DNA of 64,000 nt from Halomarina litorea (GCF_024227715.1 NZ_CP100450.1:1-64000); one strand, 5' to 3'; shown: positions 34,591 to 43,552, counted from the first letter of the stretch. Notes: generated by a model not told the origin, from the letters alone. Translations and numbers: made by a program.

Positions 34591-35880
34591 CTACTCCGTC
34601 TCAGTCTGGATATCGAAGTCGTCTGGCTCGGCCGCCTTGACGGCGGGGAGCCGTCGAAGCCGCGGACGTAACAGTACGTAGACGCCTGTAAAGGCGAAGC
34701 CACTAGCGGTTAGCGCCATCGTTGTCGTTGTTCCCAACACCGCAGCGACTGCACCACCAATAAGTGACCCCAGCGGGAGCGTCGCTCCAGAAGCGGTACC
34801 CTTCGTCGCGGCGACCCGACCCAGTAGGTCGGCCGGGAACACCCGCTGGTTCAGCGTCGCCGTGAGCACGCCCGAGACACCGACGGGCACCCACGCGAGA
34901 CCGAACAGGACGACTGTGAGTACTGGCGATGACACTAGGACTGCCGCGAGCCAGCAGCAGGCCCCCAGCCCGTGACCGAGGAGCAGCCTGCCGTACCGCA
35001 CGTCCTCGGCCCACGGACTGACAAGCGAACCGATGAGCCGACCAATCCCGAGTGCACCCAGTAGCAGCCCATAGACTGCGGGGCCGCCGAGGCCGTCACC
35101 GAACGCTGGCAGTATCGCCAACGCCATGCCGGTCGTAAAATTCGCCACCGCAGTCATCAGTATCAGTTCGACGAACACCGTCCCGCGGAGCACCGCGATG
35201 CCATCTCGAAGGTCCGAGACGTACGAGCGTAACACCGAGCGGACGGTTGGGCCGGCTGTTTCGTCCCCCGATTCCGCGCGCTCGTCAGCCCCCGAAGTAG
35301 TTCCAATCCTGATACCGGCGAACAGCAGAGCGGCGGCAGCAAACGTGGCCGAATCAGCGAGGAACAGCGCCGTTGCGCCGAAGACGGCGAGGAAGATGCC
35401 GCCGAGTGCGTCGAACACCATGTCCAACCCGAGCGTCACAGTCGAGAGTGCCGAGTTCGCACCGGGGAGACGCTCGTCGTCAACGATACGAGGCAACAGC
35501 GCCGTCTCCATCGGTGCCATCAACAGCGACGCAAGCATCAACACCGGGGCGACGGCGAACAGGATGGTGACGCGCAGGTGGCCCGTCGCCGCCGCCAGTG
35601 GCAGGAACAGCACGACAGCGCCCTGAATCACCTGCGAGCCGACGAGGACGCGTTCGAGCGGCAGTCGGTCGACGAGCGGTCCGGCGAACACTTGTAAGAG
35701 CCACGGTAGGAGTAGTATCGCGTTCAGCGCGCCGGTGACCAGCGTCGAGCTGCTCAACTCGAAGGCGAGCCAGAGCATCGCCACCGTGTAGAGGCTGTCC
35801 CCGGCGTTGGTGACGAACTGCCCGGCGAAGAAGCGCCGGAAGTCGGCGTTGCGCCACAGTGTTCGGTCGAGGGCGCTCAT
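34591..35880 (-). CDS. MFS transporter (multidrug-efflux-like)
   Basis: A 429-residue major facilitator protein with about 12 hydrophobic helices. The N-terminal RNADFRRFFAGQFVTNAGDSL-type region (described by position, residues 9-29) and the DRLPLERVLVGSQ loop between helices 2 and 3 match the MFS_3 (enterobactin/tetracycline-efflux-like) group. Substrate unknown. It lies on the opposite strand from the neighbours, carries no family hairpin and is probably part of a later insertion. Confidence 0.88.
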   Translation of the reverse strand: MSALDRTLWRNADFRRFFAGQFVTNAGDSLYTVAMLWLAFELSSSTLVTGALNAILLLPWLLQVFAGPLVDRLPLERVLVGSQVIQGAVVLFLPLAAATGHLRVTILFAVAPVLMLASLLMAPMETALLPRIVDDERLPGANSALSTVTLGLDMVFDALGGIFLAVFGATALFLADSATFAAAALLFAGIRIGTTSGADERAESGDETAGPTVRSVLRSYVSDLRDGIAVLRGTVFVELILMTAVANFTTGMALAILPAFGDGLGGPAVYGLLLGALGIGRLIGSLVSPWAEDVRYGRLLLGHGLGACCWLAAVLVSSPVLTVVLFGLAWVPVGVSGVLTATLNQRVFPADLLGRVAATKGTASGATLPLGSLIGGAVAAVLGTTTTMALTASGFAFTGVYVLLRPRLRRLPAVKAAEPDDFDIQTETE

Positions 35881-36398
35881 CGGCGATCACCCCCGAGGGA
35901 CATCGGCACAGTTCTGAGTGAACTGGCCGAGCGGTCTCTTCGCCAAGCTTTCGAGTATCGGCGCGGGCGGTCCGGTTGCGATTCGTGTGTCGGTGCGCAG
36001 TCGTGCGAGTGCTGGCGCTGGGCCAGCGACTCGGCGGATGTCGGCATGTGCGTGTGTGGTCGAGGGAAAGTGCAGCTACCGGAGAGGTAGCGAAACGAAC
36101 CCGAGTGCTGCGGCTATCGGGCCCGTTGAGAAGCGGGAGGCGAAAGGGGGTCGAACACAGGACGAATCGTGGGCCTGCGGGTCATTAAACGGGTCTTCTA
36201 GGAATTTTACATGGTGTGTCAAATATGTACTGCTTTGGTGCGGAGGGGTGATTGTCACTCCCTCTGCCGACCTCATGGAAACTACGAAAGTGTTCCAATA
36301 ATTGGTGTGCCTGACTTGCCCTTTCTATTCAGCACAGCCTCGACAACCCATCAGTAATTGAGGGGTTCAACAGAGCCGGATAGCTGTTAGTTGGGTAG
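35881..36398. other. gene-free interval between the MFS gene and copy 11
   Basis: About 520 bases. The short frames here have no recognisable features. The first half is GC-rich, the second AT-rich (TTTTACATGG, TCAAATATGTAC). No repeat or RNA gene was seen; it ends at the family hairpin. Confidence 0.4.
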
Positions 36399-36427
36399 TT
36401 TTTCACCCCCTGAGGGGTGCGGGGGTG
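36399..36427 (+). repeat. hairpin-family copy 11 (before the 36455 gene)
   Basis: TTTTT, then CACCCCC (36404-36410) pairing with GGGGGTG (36421-36427); loop TGAGGGGTGC of 10 bases. The stem is different from all others but complementary; it is one of the best copies. Confidence 0.8.
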
Positions 36428-36454
36428 TTCGAACGAACACCCGCGAACAAAACT

Positions 36455-36859
36455 ATGAGTTGGACGAGCAATCCACAGCCATCTGGAGCGTCATACACTT
36501 CGGATGAGACCGGCGTCGTCTACGTCGGCTACCGACAGCGAGGCCGTGCAATCGTCGAAAAGTATCCTGGCCGCGAACCGCTGACCCCAGATCGGAGTCT
36601 CAAGCTGGCGGACCACAGTCCCTCAGGCTTCGAATGGGGATATGGTGGTAGCGGACCAGCCCAACTCGCGCTCGCCCTCCTGCTCGATTACACCGACGAC
36701 GAGGAGGTCGCACTCGCGGAGTACATGGCGTTCAAGAACGAGGTGGTGAGCCAGCTGGAGTGTACAGAACCCGACGGCTGCTGGCGACTCACCGGACGCG
36801 AGATCGACGCCGCCCTTCGCGAGACAGTCGACGAACCAGTCGCACCGTCCGTCAACTAA
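36455..36859 (+). CDS. DUF6166-like plasmid protein
   Basis: A 134-residue protein starting at ATG 36455 (MSWTSNPQ), which follows the hairpin by 27 bases; the longer frame crosses the hairpin and is rejected. YVGYRQRG, HSPSGFEWGYGGSGPAQL and YTDDEEVALAEY match the DUF6166 family of haloarchaeal plasmids. Function unknown. The next gene follows 17 bases downstream and is likely in the same transcript. Confidence 0.7.
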   Translation: MSWTSNPQPSGASYTSDETGVVYVGYRQRGRAIVEKYPGREPLTPDRSLKLADHSPSGFEWGYGGSGPAQLALALLLDYTDDEEVALAEYMAFKNEVVSQLECTEPDGCWRLTGREIDAALRETVDEPVAPSVN

Positions 36860-36876
36860 CCGTTAGAGAGCAATCC

Positions 36877-37152
36877 ATGCCAGAACACACCCAGCAGTCC
36901 CGTACGAACGCAGAATCGACCGAGAACAGTACGCGACAGACTCCTACTGAATACGTCGAGCGAAGCGATGTCGGCGTCTCACTCGCCGTGAAGCTCACTC
37001 GCGGTACTGGCACCCGCGATCAGGACAAGATCACTGCCAATGTGAAAGCGAAAACGCTCGAAGATGCCCGCGAGGACATGGAGACGCTTCGAGAATACAT
37101 CCACGACACCGCTGAGGACGCTCGCCAGATCCAACCAGGAGACGACGAGTAG
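36877..37152 (+). CDS. DUF7389-like small protein
   Basis: A 91-residue protein from ATG 36877. SDVGVSLAVKLTRGTGTRDQ and the acidic helix DMETLREYIHD match the family I recall as DUF7389, common on haloarchaeal plasmids. It may fold as a small beta-alpha protein. Function unknown. It shares a transcript with the DUF6166-like gene and is followed directly by a perfect family hairpin. Confidence 0.65.
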   Translation: MPEHTQQSRTNAESTENSTRQTPTEYVERSDVGVSLAVKLTRGTGTRDQDKITANVKAKTLEDAREDMETLREYIHDTAEDARQIQPGDDE

Positions 37153-37165
37153 CGGGCGGGTGCTG

Positions 37166-37197
37166 TTTTTCGTCGCCTCAGGAGGCGTGGAGGCGAC
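37166..37197 (+). repeat. hairpin-family copy 12 (before the 37203 gene)
   Basis: TTTTT, then GTCGCCTC (37172-37179) pairing perfectly with GAGGCGAC (37190-37197); loop AGGAGGCGTG. The GTG start follows after 5 bases. The loop equals that of copy 10 except at one position. Confidence 0.8.
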
Positions 37198-37202
37198 CAG
37201 CA

Positions 37203-37424
37203 GTGAGCAACACAGGAAAGCACGACTCAGATTCGAGCGACCTAACCCCGGAACAGCGCCTCGACCCACCGAATACGCGACTTATCAACGCCGGTATCGC
37301 GACGATCAACGACATGGAAACGCTGCGAGCGTGCGTCGCCTACGAGAACGCCCACCAGCAGCGTGTCCAGATCCTTCGTCGCCTCGAAGACCGAGCCAGC
37401 GAGCTTCGGGCAGACGATACCTGA
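37203..37424 (+). CDS. 73-residue acidic protein
   Basis: Unrecognised small protein with a GTG start 5 bases after the hairpin. An N-terminal flexible stretch is followed by a NAGIATINDMETLRACVAYE region and a helix (RVQILRRLEDRASELRAD). The pattern suggests a small helical protein. It continues the run of short hairpin-led genes. Confidence 0.55.
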   Translation: MSNTGKHDSDSSDLTPEQRLDPPNTRLINAGIATINDMETLRACVAYENAHQQRVQILRRLEDRASELRADDT

Positions 37425-37441
37425 CGGGACGCTCCCGGGGT

Positions 37442-37471
37442 GTTTGTCGGCGCCGTCACGGGTGGAGGCTC
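37442..37471 (+). repeat. hairpin-family copy 13, degenerate (before the 37479 gene)
   Basis: GCC (37452-37454) pairs with GGC (37467-37469), extended imperfectly; loop GTCACGGGTGGA keeps the GGGTGG core. A T-rich stretch (TGTTTGT) precedes it. The ATG is 9 bases on. Confidence 0.5.
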
Positions 37472-37478
37472 GAAATAG

Positions 37479-37778
37479 ATGAGCGACCGACCCGAGATCG
37501 AGATTCGGCGACAGACCGCGTTTGGCGAGGATGGCCAGCTCGAAGTTACGGAAACGAGCGTCGAGACCTCGCTCGATGACTTCGGCGCAGACGTCGATCA
37601 CCGCGACCGGGATACACGGCTCGATCGCCCCGAAGCCAGTGAATTCGGCGTCGACGACCGGCCCGAAGTAGACCAAGCATCCGACGGAGAGCAGTCAACC
37701 CTCTTCGCCGATACAGCCAAAGACCAGCAAACGCTCGGCGGTGAGAATGCGGCCGCCCAGTGTCTCTACGACGAGTGA
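37479..37778 (+). CDS. 99-residue acidic protein
   Basis: Unrecognised, highly acidic and probably largely disordered; a RQTAFGEDGQLEVTETS strand pair starts it. There is no signal peptide. It is the last intact backbone gene before the junction at about 37.98 kb. Confidence 0.55.
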   Translation: MSDRPEIEIRRQTAFGEDGQLEVTETSVETSLDDFGADVDHRDRDTRLDRPEASEFGVDDRPEVDQASDGEQSTLFADTAKDQQTLGGENAAAQCLYDE

Positions 37779-37791
37779 CCGAGGTGCCCCG

Positions 37792-37985
37792 CTACTCCTC
37801 CTTCGAGTACGAAGGTTCAACCGTGGCGACGACGCGGACCTCGGACGCCTCACACGTGGGTTCATAGAGAGTTTCGTTCTCCGAGAGTGAGTGTGCGTTC
37901 CAGTCGGCGCCCTGCACTTGCTCCCAGAGGATCTCACTCGTCGTCCGTTCGTATCGAAGTGCCTGTCTCTCGTCGTCGCCCTCAA
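37792..37985 (-). pseudogene. C-terminal fragment of an unknown gene, cut at the junction
   Basis: On the minus strand a frame of about 64 codons ends at TAG (37792-37794). The translation is sensible (QALRYERTTSEILWEQV, EASEVRVVATVEPSY) but has no ATG, and it runs into the DUF7521-like frame on the opposite strand. This looks like the 3' end of a backbone gene whose 5' part was lost when the downstream block was joined. Family not recognised. Confidence 0.5.
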
Positions 37986-38226
37986 AACGCTCACACTCGT
38001 GCTTGGGGGATCGATCACCTTCTACGCCTTTCGGGCCTACCGACGCACTAAATCGACCGCATTTCGGGCCCTTACCTTTGGTTTCGGTGCAGTCACTCTC
38101 GGAGCCATCCTCGCTGGCGTCGTTGATCAGCTGCTGCCTCTCGACCCAAGTCTCGCTCTCGTCGTCGAAAGTCTATTTACCACTATTGGGTTCGCGATTA
38201 TCCTTTACTCGCTCTACGTCGACTGA
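37891..38226 (+). pseudogene. 5'-truncated DUF7521-like membrane protein
   Basis: The C-terminal 85 residues match the intact 54626 protein: both share LLLG/VLGGS.ITF.AF.AYRRT, a GF.AVTLGAILAG helix and an ILYSLY end. Residues before VVALKTL do not match and derive from the neighbouring fragment, so the true N-terminus is missing or replaced. Its usual partner, an ArsR-like regulator, is absent here but present at 54252. It marks the left end of the inserted block. Confidence 0.55.
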
Positions 38227-38307
38227 CGTTACCGACTGGCCTTTCGCATACAAATCTTCTAAGCTACAAAGTTCGAGTATTGTAGGAATTTGAGGTAGTT
38301 GTGGGCG

Positions 38308-40599
38308 TTAATCGTCGTCTTCGGCGAAGATACGCCGAGAGATGATCGTCCCGTCGGAGACGGTGTCGGGTTCGTCGCGGCGGACGAACCGCTTCTTCAG
38401 GACGTCGTAGCCGAACAGGCTCGCCCCAGCGATGATGAGGATGTCGCCCGGCAGGCGTGCCCAGAAGAGCCACTGAACGATGTCGCGGTTGTAGAACGCG
38501 AGTGAGCGGGCGGCGTCGTAGTTCTCCGTGAAGACGGTCTCTAGCTGGAGGAAGCCGACGGGGATGTCGCCGATGAAGACCATCCACGCGAGCCCGGCGT
38601 TCAATATCCAAAACGCGCGCTTGAGGTTCGTCGGATCCCACTTCCCGGCTTTGGTAGTGAACTGGAGGGCGTACACGGCCATCCCGAGCGCGAGGAAGCC
38701 GAATGCACCGAACATCGCGCCGTGGGCGTGACCGACCGTGAGGAACGTGCCGTGCTCGTAGTAGTTCACCAGCGGGAGGTTGATGAAGAACCCGAGGACG
38801 CCACCGCCGACGAAGTTCCAGAACCCACTGGCGATGATGAACATGAACGCCAGCCGATACGGGAAGTCCTTGCCCGCCCCCATCATCGCCCGGTACTCGT
38901 GAAGGGCTTCGTAGAGGATGAAGATCAGCGGGATGAACTCCAACGTGGAGAAGACGCTCCCGATGGGGATCCAATAATCCGCCATACCGACCCACCAGTA
39001 ATGGTGGGAGACGCCGATGACGCCCGCTCCCATCACGAATAGCGCCGTGAACATGACGGCTTTCTCCGCGCTGCGACGTGTGAGGAGGTTCATCGAGACG
39101 AGGGAGATCCCGATGATTGCGACGACGAAGAACTCGAAGGCGCCCTCGACCCACATGTGGACGACCCACCAGCGCCAGAACTCCGTGACGGGCATCGTCG
39201 TCTGGGGCGTGTACAGCATGCTCGCGGAGAACAGCAGCGCGATGGACCCGCCTGCGTAGAGAATCATGTGAGCGAGTCCGTATCGCTCCTCGCGGTCGAG
39301 CAGGGGTTTGAAGCCGCGGGCGACGAGGGCCGCCCAGAAGATGAACCCGGCGAGCAGGCCGGCCTGCCAGAGCCGACCGACCTCGAGGTACTCGAGGCCC
39401 TCGTTGCCGAGAATCCACCAGAGCGCGCCGTCGATGTAGCCTTGGGCACCAAGCCAGATACCTACTAATCCGCCGCCGACGACGACGACCAGTGCCCCCA
39501 GCAAGACGTGGATGTACCGTTTCTGATTCTTCGGCTCGTGCCCGGTGAGCAGCGGCGGGAGGAAGAGGCCAATGCCGAGCCAGAGCGTCGCGATCCAGAG
39601 GATTGCGAGGTCGATATGCCAGGCTTTCGTGATAGCGAAGGGCAGGGTCGCCATCGCGTCGATACCGAGGGCCTCCGCGATGCCGTAGAACCCCTCGCGT
39701 TCGATGTAGTAGTGCGCCATCAACCCCCCGAGAAGCGTCTGGACGACGAAGAGCGCGGCCGCCACCGGGACGAAGCGAATCGCAGCGAACTGGCTCGGGA
39801 AGAGATCGATCTCGCTAGGATGGGGGACGTCGACGCCCGCCGTGTCCGGTTCCGGGAGTTCGGCAGAGTTGTACAGCCAGATGCCGGCGCCACCCCCGCC
39901 GACGAGGAGCATCATCGCGATGACGCTCCACGTCAGCGAGGACGTCGTGGGCGTGTTCCCGGCGCCGGGGTTGTACGGCCACTCGTTCGTCCACGAGACG
40001 TCGCTGTTCGGGCGGTCGATCGACGAGAACAGCGCCGTCCAGAGCGCGAAGTCCGCGAACCGACGGGCGTCCGAGCGTGTTTCGACGAACTGTTGTGGGA
40101 CGCCGTGTTCGGCGGCGCCACCGTAGTACCGCTCAACGTACGCTTGCTGAACCTGTTCGTAGGCGTATGCCTCCGCGGCGGTGAGCTCGATAGTGGTCCC
40201 TAACTCACCCTCCTGGAGCTGGCGTGAGACGACAGAGTTCACGGCCGCTTGCTCCGGTTCGGGAAGTTCCGCGTACGGCGTGCCGTAGCGGTCCTGGGCG
40301 ACGTACACGCGCATGTTCGACACCAACCGTTCCTGTGCGTCGGCCGTATAATCGGGGCCGAAGTACGCGCCGTTCCCGAGAATCGACCCGTGGTTCATCA
40401 GGCCGTTCTGCTGGAATACGGCCTTCCCTTCGACGATCTGTTCGTTCGTCGTGATCACCTCACCCTCGGGGCCGACGATGCGCTCCGGACGGTCGGGTGA
40501 CTGCTGATACGCGAAGTACGCCCCCGTCCCCATCACGATTAAATTGAAGACGAACGCTAGGAGGAGCAACTTTGCGAGGGTCTTCCTGCGGACTTCCAT
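38308..40599 (-). CDS. norB: quinol-dependent nitric oxide reductase (qNor/NorZ)
   Basis: A 763-residue single-subunit NO reductase that reduces 2 NO to N2O with quinol electrons. The N-terminal extension (one membrane helix plus an extracellular domain of about 190 residues) and about 14 helices match the NorZ type, which needs no NorC. Heme and iron ligands are visible: a His in LMAHYYIE, AWHIDLAILW, SHHYWWVGMAD (paired His) and GHAHGAMFG. It is the NO-detoxifying or respiratory partner of the NirK at 56186 though 15 kb away. No decay. A leaderless TATA-like box may lie about 30 bases before the ATG. Confidence 0.92.
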   Translation of the reverse strand: MEVRRKTLAKLLLLAFVFNLIVMGTGAYFAYQQSPDRPERIVGPEGEVITTNEQIVEGKAVFQQNGLMNHGSILGNGAYFGPDYTADAQERLVSNMRVYVAQDRYGTPYAELPEPEQAAVNSVVSRQLQEGELGTTIELTAAEAYAYEQVQQAYVERYYGGAAEHGVPQQFVETRSDARRFADFALWTALFSSIDRPNSDVSWTNEWPYNPGAGNTPTTSSLTWSVIAMMLLVGGGGAGIWLYNSAELPEPDTAGVDVPHPSEIDLFPSQFAAIRFVPVAAALFVVQTLLGGLMAHYYIEREGFYGIAEALGIDAMATLPFAITKAWHIDLAILWIATLWLGIGLFLPPLLTGHEPKNQKRYIHVLLGALVVVVGGGLVGIWLGAQGYIDGALWWILGNEGLEYLEVGRLWQAGLLAGFIFWAALVARGFKPLLDREERYGLAHMILYAGGSIALLFSASMLYTPQTTMPVTEFWRWWVVHMWVEGAFEFFVVAIIGISLVSMNLLTRRSAEKAVMFTALFVMGAGVIGVSHHYWWVGMADYWIPIGSVFSTLEFIPLIFILYEALHEYRAMMGAGKDFPYRLAFMFIIASGFWNFVGGGVLGFFINLPLVNYYEHGTFLTVGHAHGAMFGAFGFLALGMAVYALQFTTKAGKWDPTNLKRAFWILNAGLAWMVFIGDIPVGFLQLETVFTENYDAARSLAFYNRDIVQWLFWARLPGDILIIAGASLFGYDVLKKRFVRRDEPDTVSDGTIISRRIFAEDDD

Positions 40600-40683
40600 G
40601 TGTCACAACCCCACACTCCCGCTACATAATCGTGGTGCTGTAAAAGAACGACTGCGAGCGCCGTGCGTCGCTTATTTCACCGC

Positions 40684-40697
40684 GATAGAATTCTATC
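40684..40697. promoter_or_regulatory. perfect 14-bp palindrome upstream of norB
   Basis: GATAGAATTCTATC is a complete palindrome at 40684-40697, 85-98 bases before the norB ATG (40599), and overlaps the stop codon of the 40696 gene. It is a candidate operator for a nitric-oxide or oxygen-responsive regulator. Confidence 0.4.
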
Positions 40698-40938
40698 ACC
40701 ATTCTCTTACTACGGTTTCATCGGTGGTCAGGGTGGATACTCCGACCCTAGAGGTCGGGAAGGAAGCCGACACTCTACTCCGCAAACTACGCACGATGGA
40801 AATCGATTTTCTTACTAGAGACTGATTTAGTCGTCCGTCCTCGGTCAAAGCGACATACTCACTTAGAGCAGATACCATGTCATAATATAGCTCACTGATC
40901 ACCGGCGGCGTCTGCTCGGAAGCACCCGTTGTTGACAT
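40696..40938 (-). CDS. hypothetical 80-residue protein upstream of norB
   Basis: An ORF on the norB strand with a plausible acidic start (MSTTGASEQTPPVISELY) and a helical middle (DMVSALSEYVALTEDGRLNQ). Unrecognised. It would be transcribed before norB and could be a regulator or a relic; the C-terminal third looks less organised. Its 5' end overlaps the pseudogene that follows. Confidence 0.4.
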   Translation of the reverse strand: MSTTGASEQTPPVISELYYDMVSALSEYVALTEDGRLNQSLVRKSISIVRSLRSRVSASFPTSRVGVSTLTTDETVVREW

Positions 40939-41374
40939 CCGGTTTCGTCGGGGGCCTGTTTGCGCTTTTGTTAGTCTCCTTGCCGTATTTCAGTCAGTTA
41001 GGTGATAGCATCGTGAACTACGCACCTAACAACACAGGAGTGCTTCTCGTTCTCGGCGGATTCTGTGGCGGGCCATCCTCTGCCGGTTACTCTAGTCACG
41101 ACTCGACGCGACGAGATCACCACTTAGAGGTGCTTTTGTTGGTGGGTTGGCCGGACTACTTGCACTCCCGGTTCCCTTTTATCTCACCGAATTCGCGTCC
41201 ATCCTATTTGCGGGGAATTTCTTTGAGCAGCAACTCGGTTCGGTCACCTGTATGCAAGCGCTCAGTTACGGGTTTTTCCTCTTCGTCACTCCACTGGCTC
41301 TCGGGGCAGTAGGAATCATCGTTACTCGCGGTTTCGTCGGAGCTACCACCGGTTACCTGCTTGCTCGCCGGTAA
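40929..41374 (+). pseudogene. frameshifted small membrane protein
   Basis: Two adjoining frames make one protein: a first (40929 to about 41125) with a GFVGGLFALLLVSLPYFS helix and a GVLLVLGGFCGG helix, and a second (about 41126 to 41374) with RGAFVGGLAGLLALP, a YLTEFASILFAG segment and an ALGAVGIIVTRGFV helix. The frame changes around 41125 (ACTTAGAGG). The repeated GGA.AG pattern recalls the haloarchaeal DUF5518 membrane proteins. It lacks a good start codon and is probably dead. Confidence 0.6.
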
Positions 41375-41447
41375 AGTAAGTCTTCAACTCTCCTGTTTGA
41401 TTTGACCACCCACAGCCATAAACGGATTAGGAGCGTATTTTCGTTGT

Positions 41448-41903
41448 ATGACAAGTGAACGAGTAACCGAGCTCCTCCAGCGGGCGTATAGTGACGAGAT
41501 CGAGACCGTGATGAACTACCTGACGAACTCCATCGTCCTGGACGGAGTCAGTGCTGAGGAGGTAAAACAGAGCCTCGAGGCAGACGTTCAGGAGGAACTA
41601 AATCACGCCCAATTGTTAGGCAACCGACTCAAGCAGTTAGACGAGCGCCCGCCCGCCTCAGCCGATTTCGAAGCTCGTCAGGAGAGTCTTCAGCCGCCGG
41701 AGGACAGTACTGACGTCGTGTCGGTCATTGACGGCGTCTTGGATGCCGAAGAGGACGCCATCCAGATGTATCGTGACCTCATTACAGCCGCGACTGATGC
41801 CGATGACCCAGTCACCGAAGATCTCGCCGTCACAATTCTAAGTGACGAAGAAGCCCACCGCACGGAGTTCCGTGGCTTCAGACGCGAATACAAACAGGAC
41901 TGA
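41448..41903 (+). CDS. ferritin-like diiron protein
   Basis: A 151-residue four-helix protein. Helix 1 has EIETVMNYL, helix 2 EELNHAQLLGNRL, helix 3 EEDAIQMYRDLI, helix 4 SDEEAHRTEFRGF, which gives the ExxH and E/H ligands of a bacterioferritin/DPS-like diiron site. It may store iron or handle peroxide. It is intact and isolated. Alternative: a rubrerythrin-type protein, but no rubredoxin domain is present. Confidence 0.75.
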   Translation: MTSERVTELLQRAYSDEIETVMNYLTNSIVLDGVSAEEVKQSLEADVQEELNHAQLLGNRLKQLDERPPASADFEARQESLQPPEDSTDVVSVIDGVLDAEEDAIQMYRDLITAATDADDPVTEDLAVTILSDEEAHRTEFRGFRREYKQD

Positions 41904-41964
41904 ACGAGGTTCCGACTAGACTCACGGTCCGTGCGACGCTGTTAAATCCCAAAATTTTGATTCT

Positions 41965-42633
41965 CTATGGAGAGAGGGTAAGCCCATCCTCAGCCACGAC
42001 CACGTCTCCATTGAATACTGACTCGGCATCTCGCCGCATCGATTCGAGATCGCGGTACGGCATGATATGTGTGAGAACAAGTGTCTGAATGCCAGCATCC
42101 TGGGCGATCTCAGCCGCGTCTGTGGCGTCACAGTGATTGGCCGTCAACGTGGACTTGTTCAAGTCCCGTTCTTCCTCCGTGTGTTGTTGCCAGACGAACT
42201 GCTCGTCCTCGTCTGGCACGCGGTCCTCGTCGATCGGGGCGGTGTTACAATCCTGAACGAGGACGTCTGCATCGGCGGCGAACTCGGCGAGCGACGGGAT
42301 CTTTCGTGTGTCGCCAGAGAAGACGAACGACGAACCGGTTTCGTGTTCGGTAAACCGATACGCGTACGTCTCAATGGAGTGTGTCGAGTCCTAGCCATCC
42401 ATCTGGCGACTGAAGCCCTCTGTCACGAGTTCGGTTTCGATGTTCGAGATGCCATCGGTCGGATAGATGTCTTTGCGGTACTCGATGTCTTCCGCGTAGA
42501 CGTCGTATAGCGCGTCGACGAGGCGGTCGGTGCCGTCGGGTCCGTAGACGGTCAGCGATTCTCGGCCGCCCTCGGTCCAGCTCGTGAACGCGAAGTGGAA
42601 TGTGGTCCTGAAGACTGGACGATGTCTACACAC
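41965..42633 (-). pseudogene. MBL-fold hydrolase pseudogene (nonsense and truncation)
   Basis: One frame runs from 42633 to 41965 with an internal TAG at 42391-42393: upstream half FTSWTEGGRESLTVYGPDG, downstream half HSIETYAYRF, SSFVFSGDTRK, ANHCDATDAAE, VLTHIMPY. The FSGDTR and late THI motifs are those of RNase Z/MBL hydrolases. The HxHxDH metal motif should lie before 42633 but is lost, so the 5' end is truncated. The stop is a single-base change in otherwise good coding sequence. Dead. Confidence 0.7.
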
Positions 42634-42699
42634 CAGTGTTCAAATTGGTGACCGCTGAAACCCGAATCTTGGTTGGTTGATGCCCTGCATACGCGGCAC

Positions 42700-42720
42700 C
42701 AGTCTAGGAGCTGAGCCACG
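42700..42720 (+). repeat. graveyard repeat copy r1 (5' half only)
   Basis: AGTCTAGGAGCTGAGCC (42701-42717) matches the left arm of the dispersed repeat; a right arm is not recognisable. It lies directly beyond the truncated end of the MBL pseudogene. Confidence 0.5.
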
Positions 42721-42790
42721 CCGATTACAGTCGCAACAAAGTACCTTTCTTCCGGCAGCGATGGACTGACTTGGTACCTTCGTTGAGGCA

Positions 42791-43240
42791 TCTGTTACTC
42801 ACTTCATCTATCTAATTTAGGGTGACAGCAAGTAGGTTTATATGCGTGTGAACACGACACACAAGGTGTCGGCAGAGGAGGCTCCTCTCAACCAACGGTA
42901 TCCCTGCAATACGTCTCGATCCGGAACTCGACGTACTGCCTCTGTCAAAACATCCTCCCTGCCGACTCGCTGGGGTCAGAAACTAGATTGCCGAGCAAGT
43001 GATCAGTGTGAGACAATTAAAACGTATCTTAATAGAACTGCCGAGACTACCAAATCAGTCAAATAGAATATATTTTTGGATGATGGCGCCCCTATCGAGA
43101 ATGACAGTGCAAAACCGCCTCTGCTCCTCCGGCCTCATGCAGTGGTTTGCAGAAGTGGACGATACAGAGACGGGCACTGAAGGCAAACTCAGGATAGGCT
43201 ACGATGACTGTGCCTGCGCCTGAGCTTAGGCATTCCGGGT
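42791..43240. other. gene-free AT-rich interval
   Basis: No credible gene. Two short plus-strand frames (74 residues each) lack any recognisable features. There is nothing repeated apart from the neighbouring r1 and the hairpin at 43241. Confidence 0.35.
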
Positions 43241-43268
43241 CCTGCCCATGGGATTACCCATAGGCAGG
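43241..43268. repeat. strong hairpin CCTGCC..GGCAGG
   Basis: CCTGCC and ATGGG (43241-43252, one unpaired C) face CCCAT and GGCAGG (43257-43268, one unpaired A) around ATTA. It could be a terminator or an IS end; no gene ends just before it. Confidence 0.5.
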
Positions 43269-43552
43269 TTCTCTACGCCTTACAACATGATAACATAGCG
43301 TGAGTGAAATGATAACAGAGTCGATGGGAAGAGACCAGTCCTGACAGTCGGATCCGAGTGACGAAGACACACTCTGGTCTATAAGCTGCATCAGTTCCTC
43401 CTGTGCTGGACGAAGCGAGGTTTGTTCCGACCGAGATTGGTCGGTGATTGTGTGGCTTAGTGCTCAAAGCCGCACCCCACGTCTTTTAGTATAGAATCCA
43501 TTATAACATTTTAACCGATATATTGAATATCGAATATCACCTGTATTTGGTA

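Noticed and set aside
42842-43223. Two plus-strand frames of 74 codons each
   Set aside because: Neither shows a known motif or the acidic amino-acid bias of real genes in this DNA; they lie in a decayed region.
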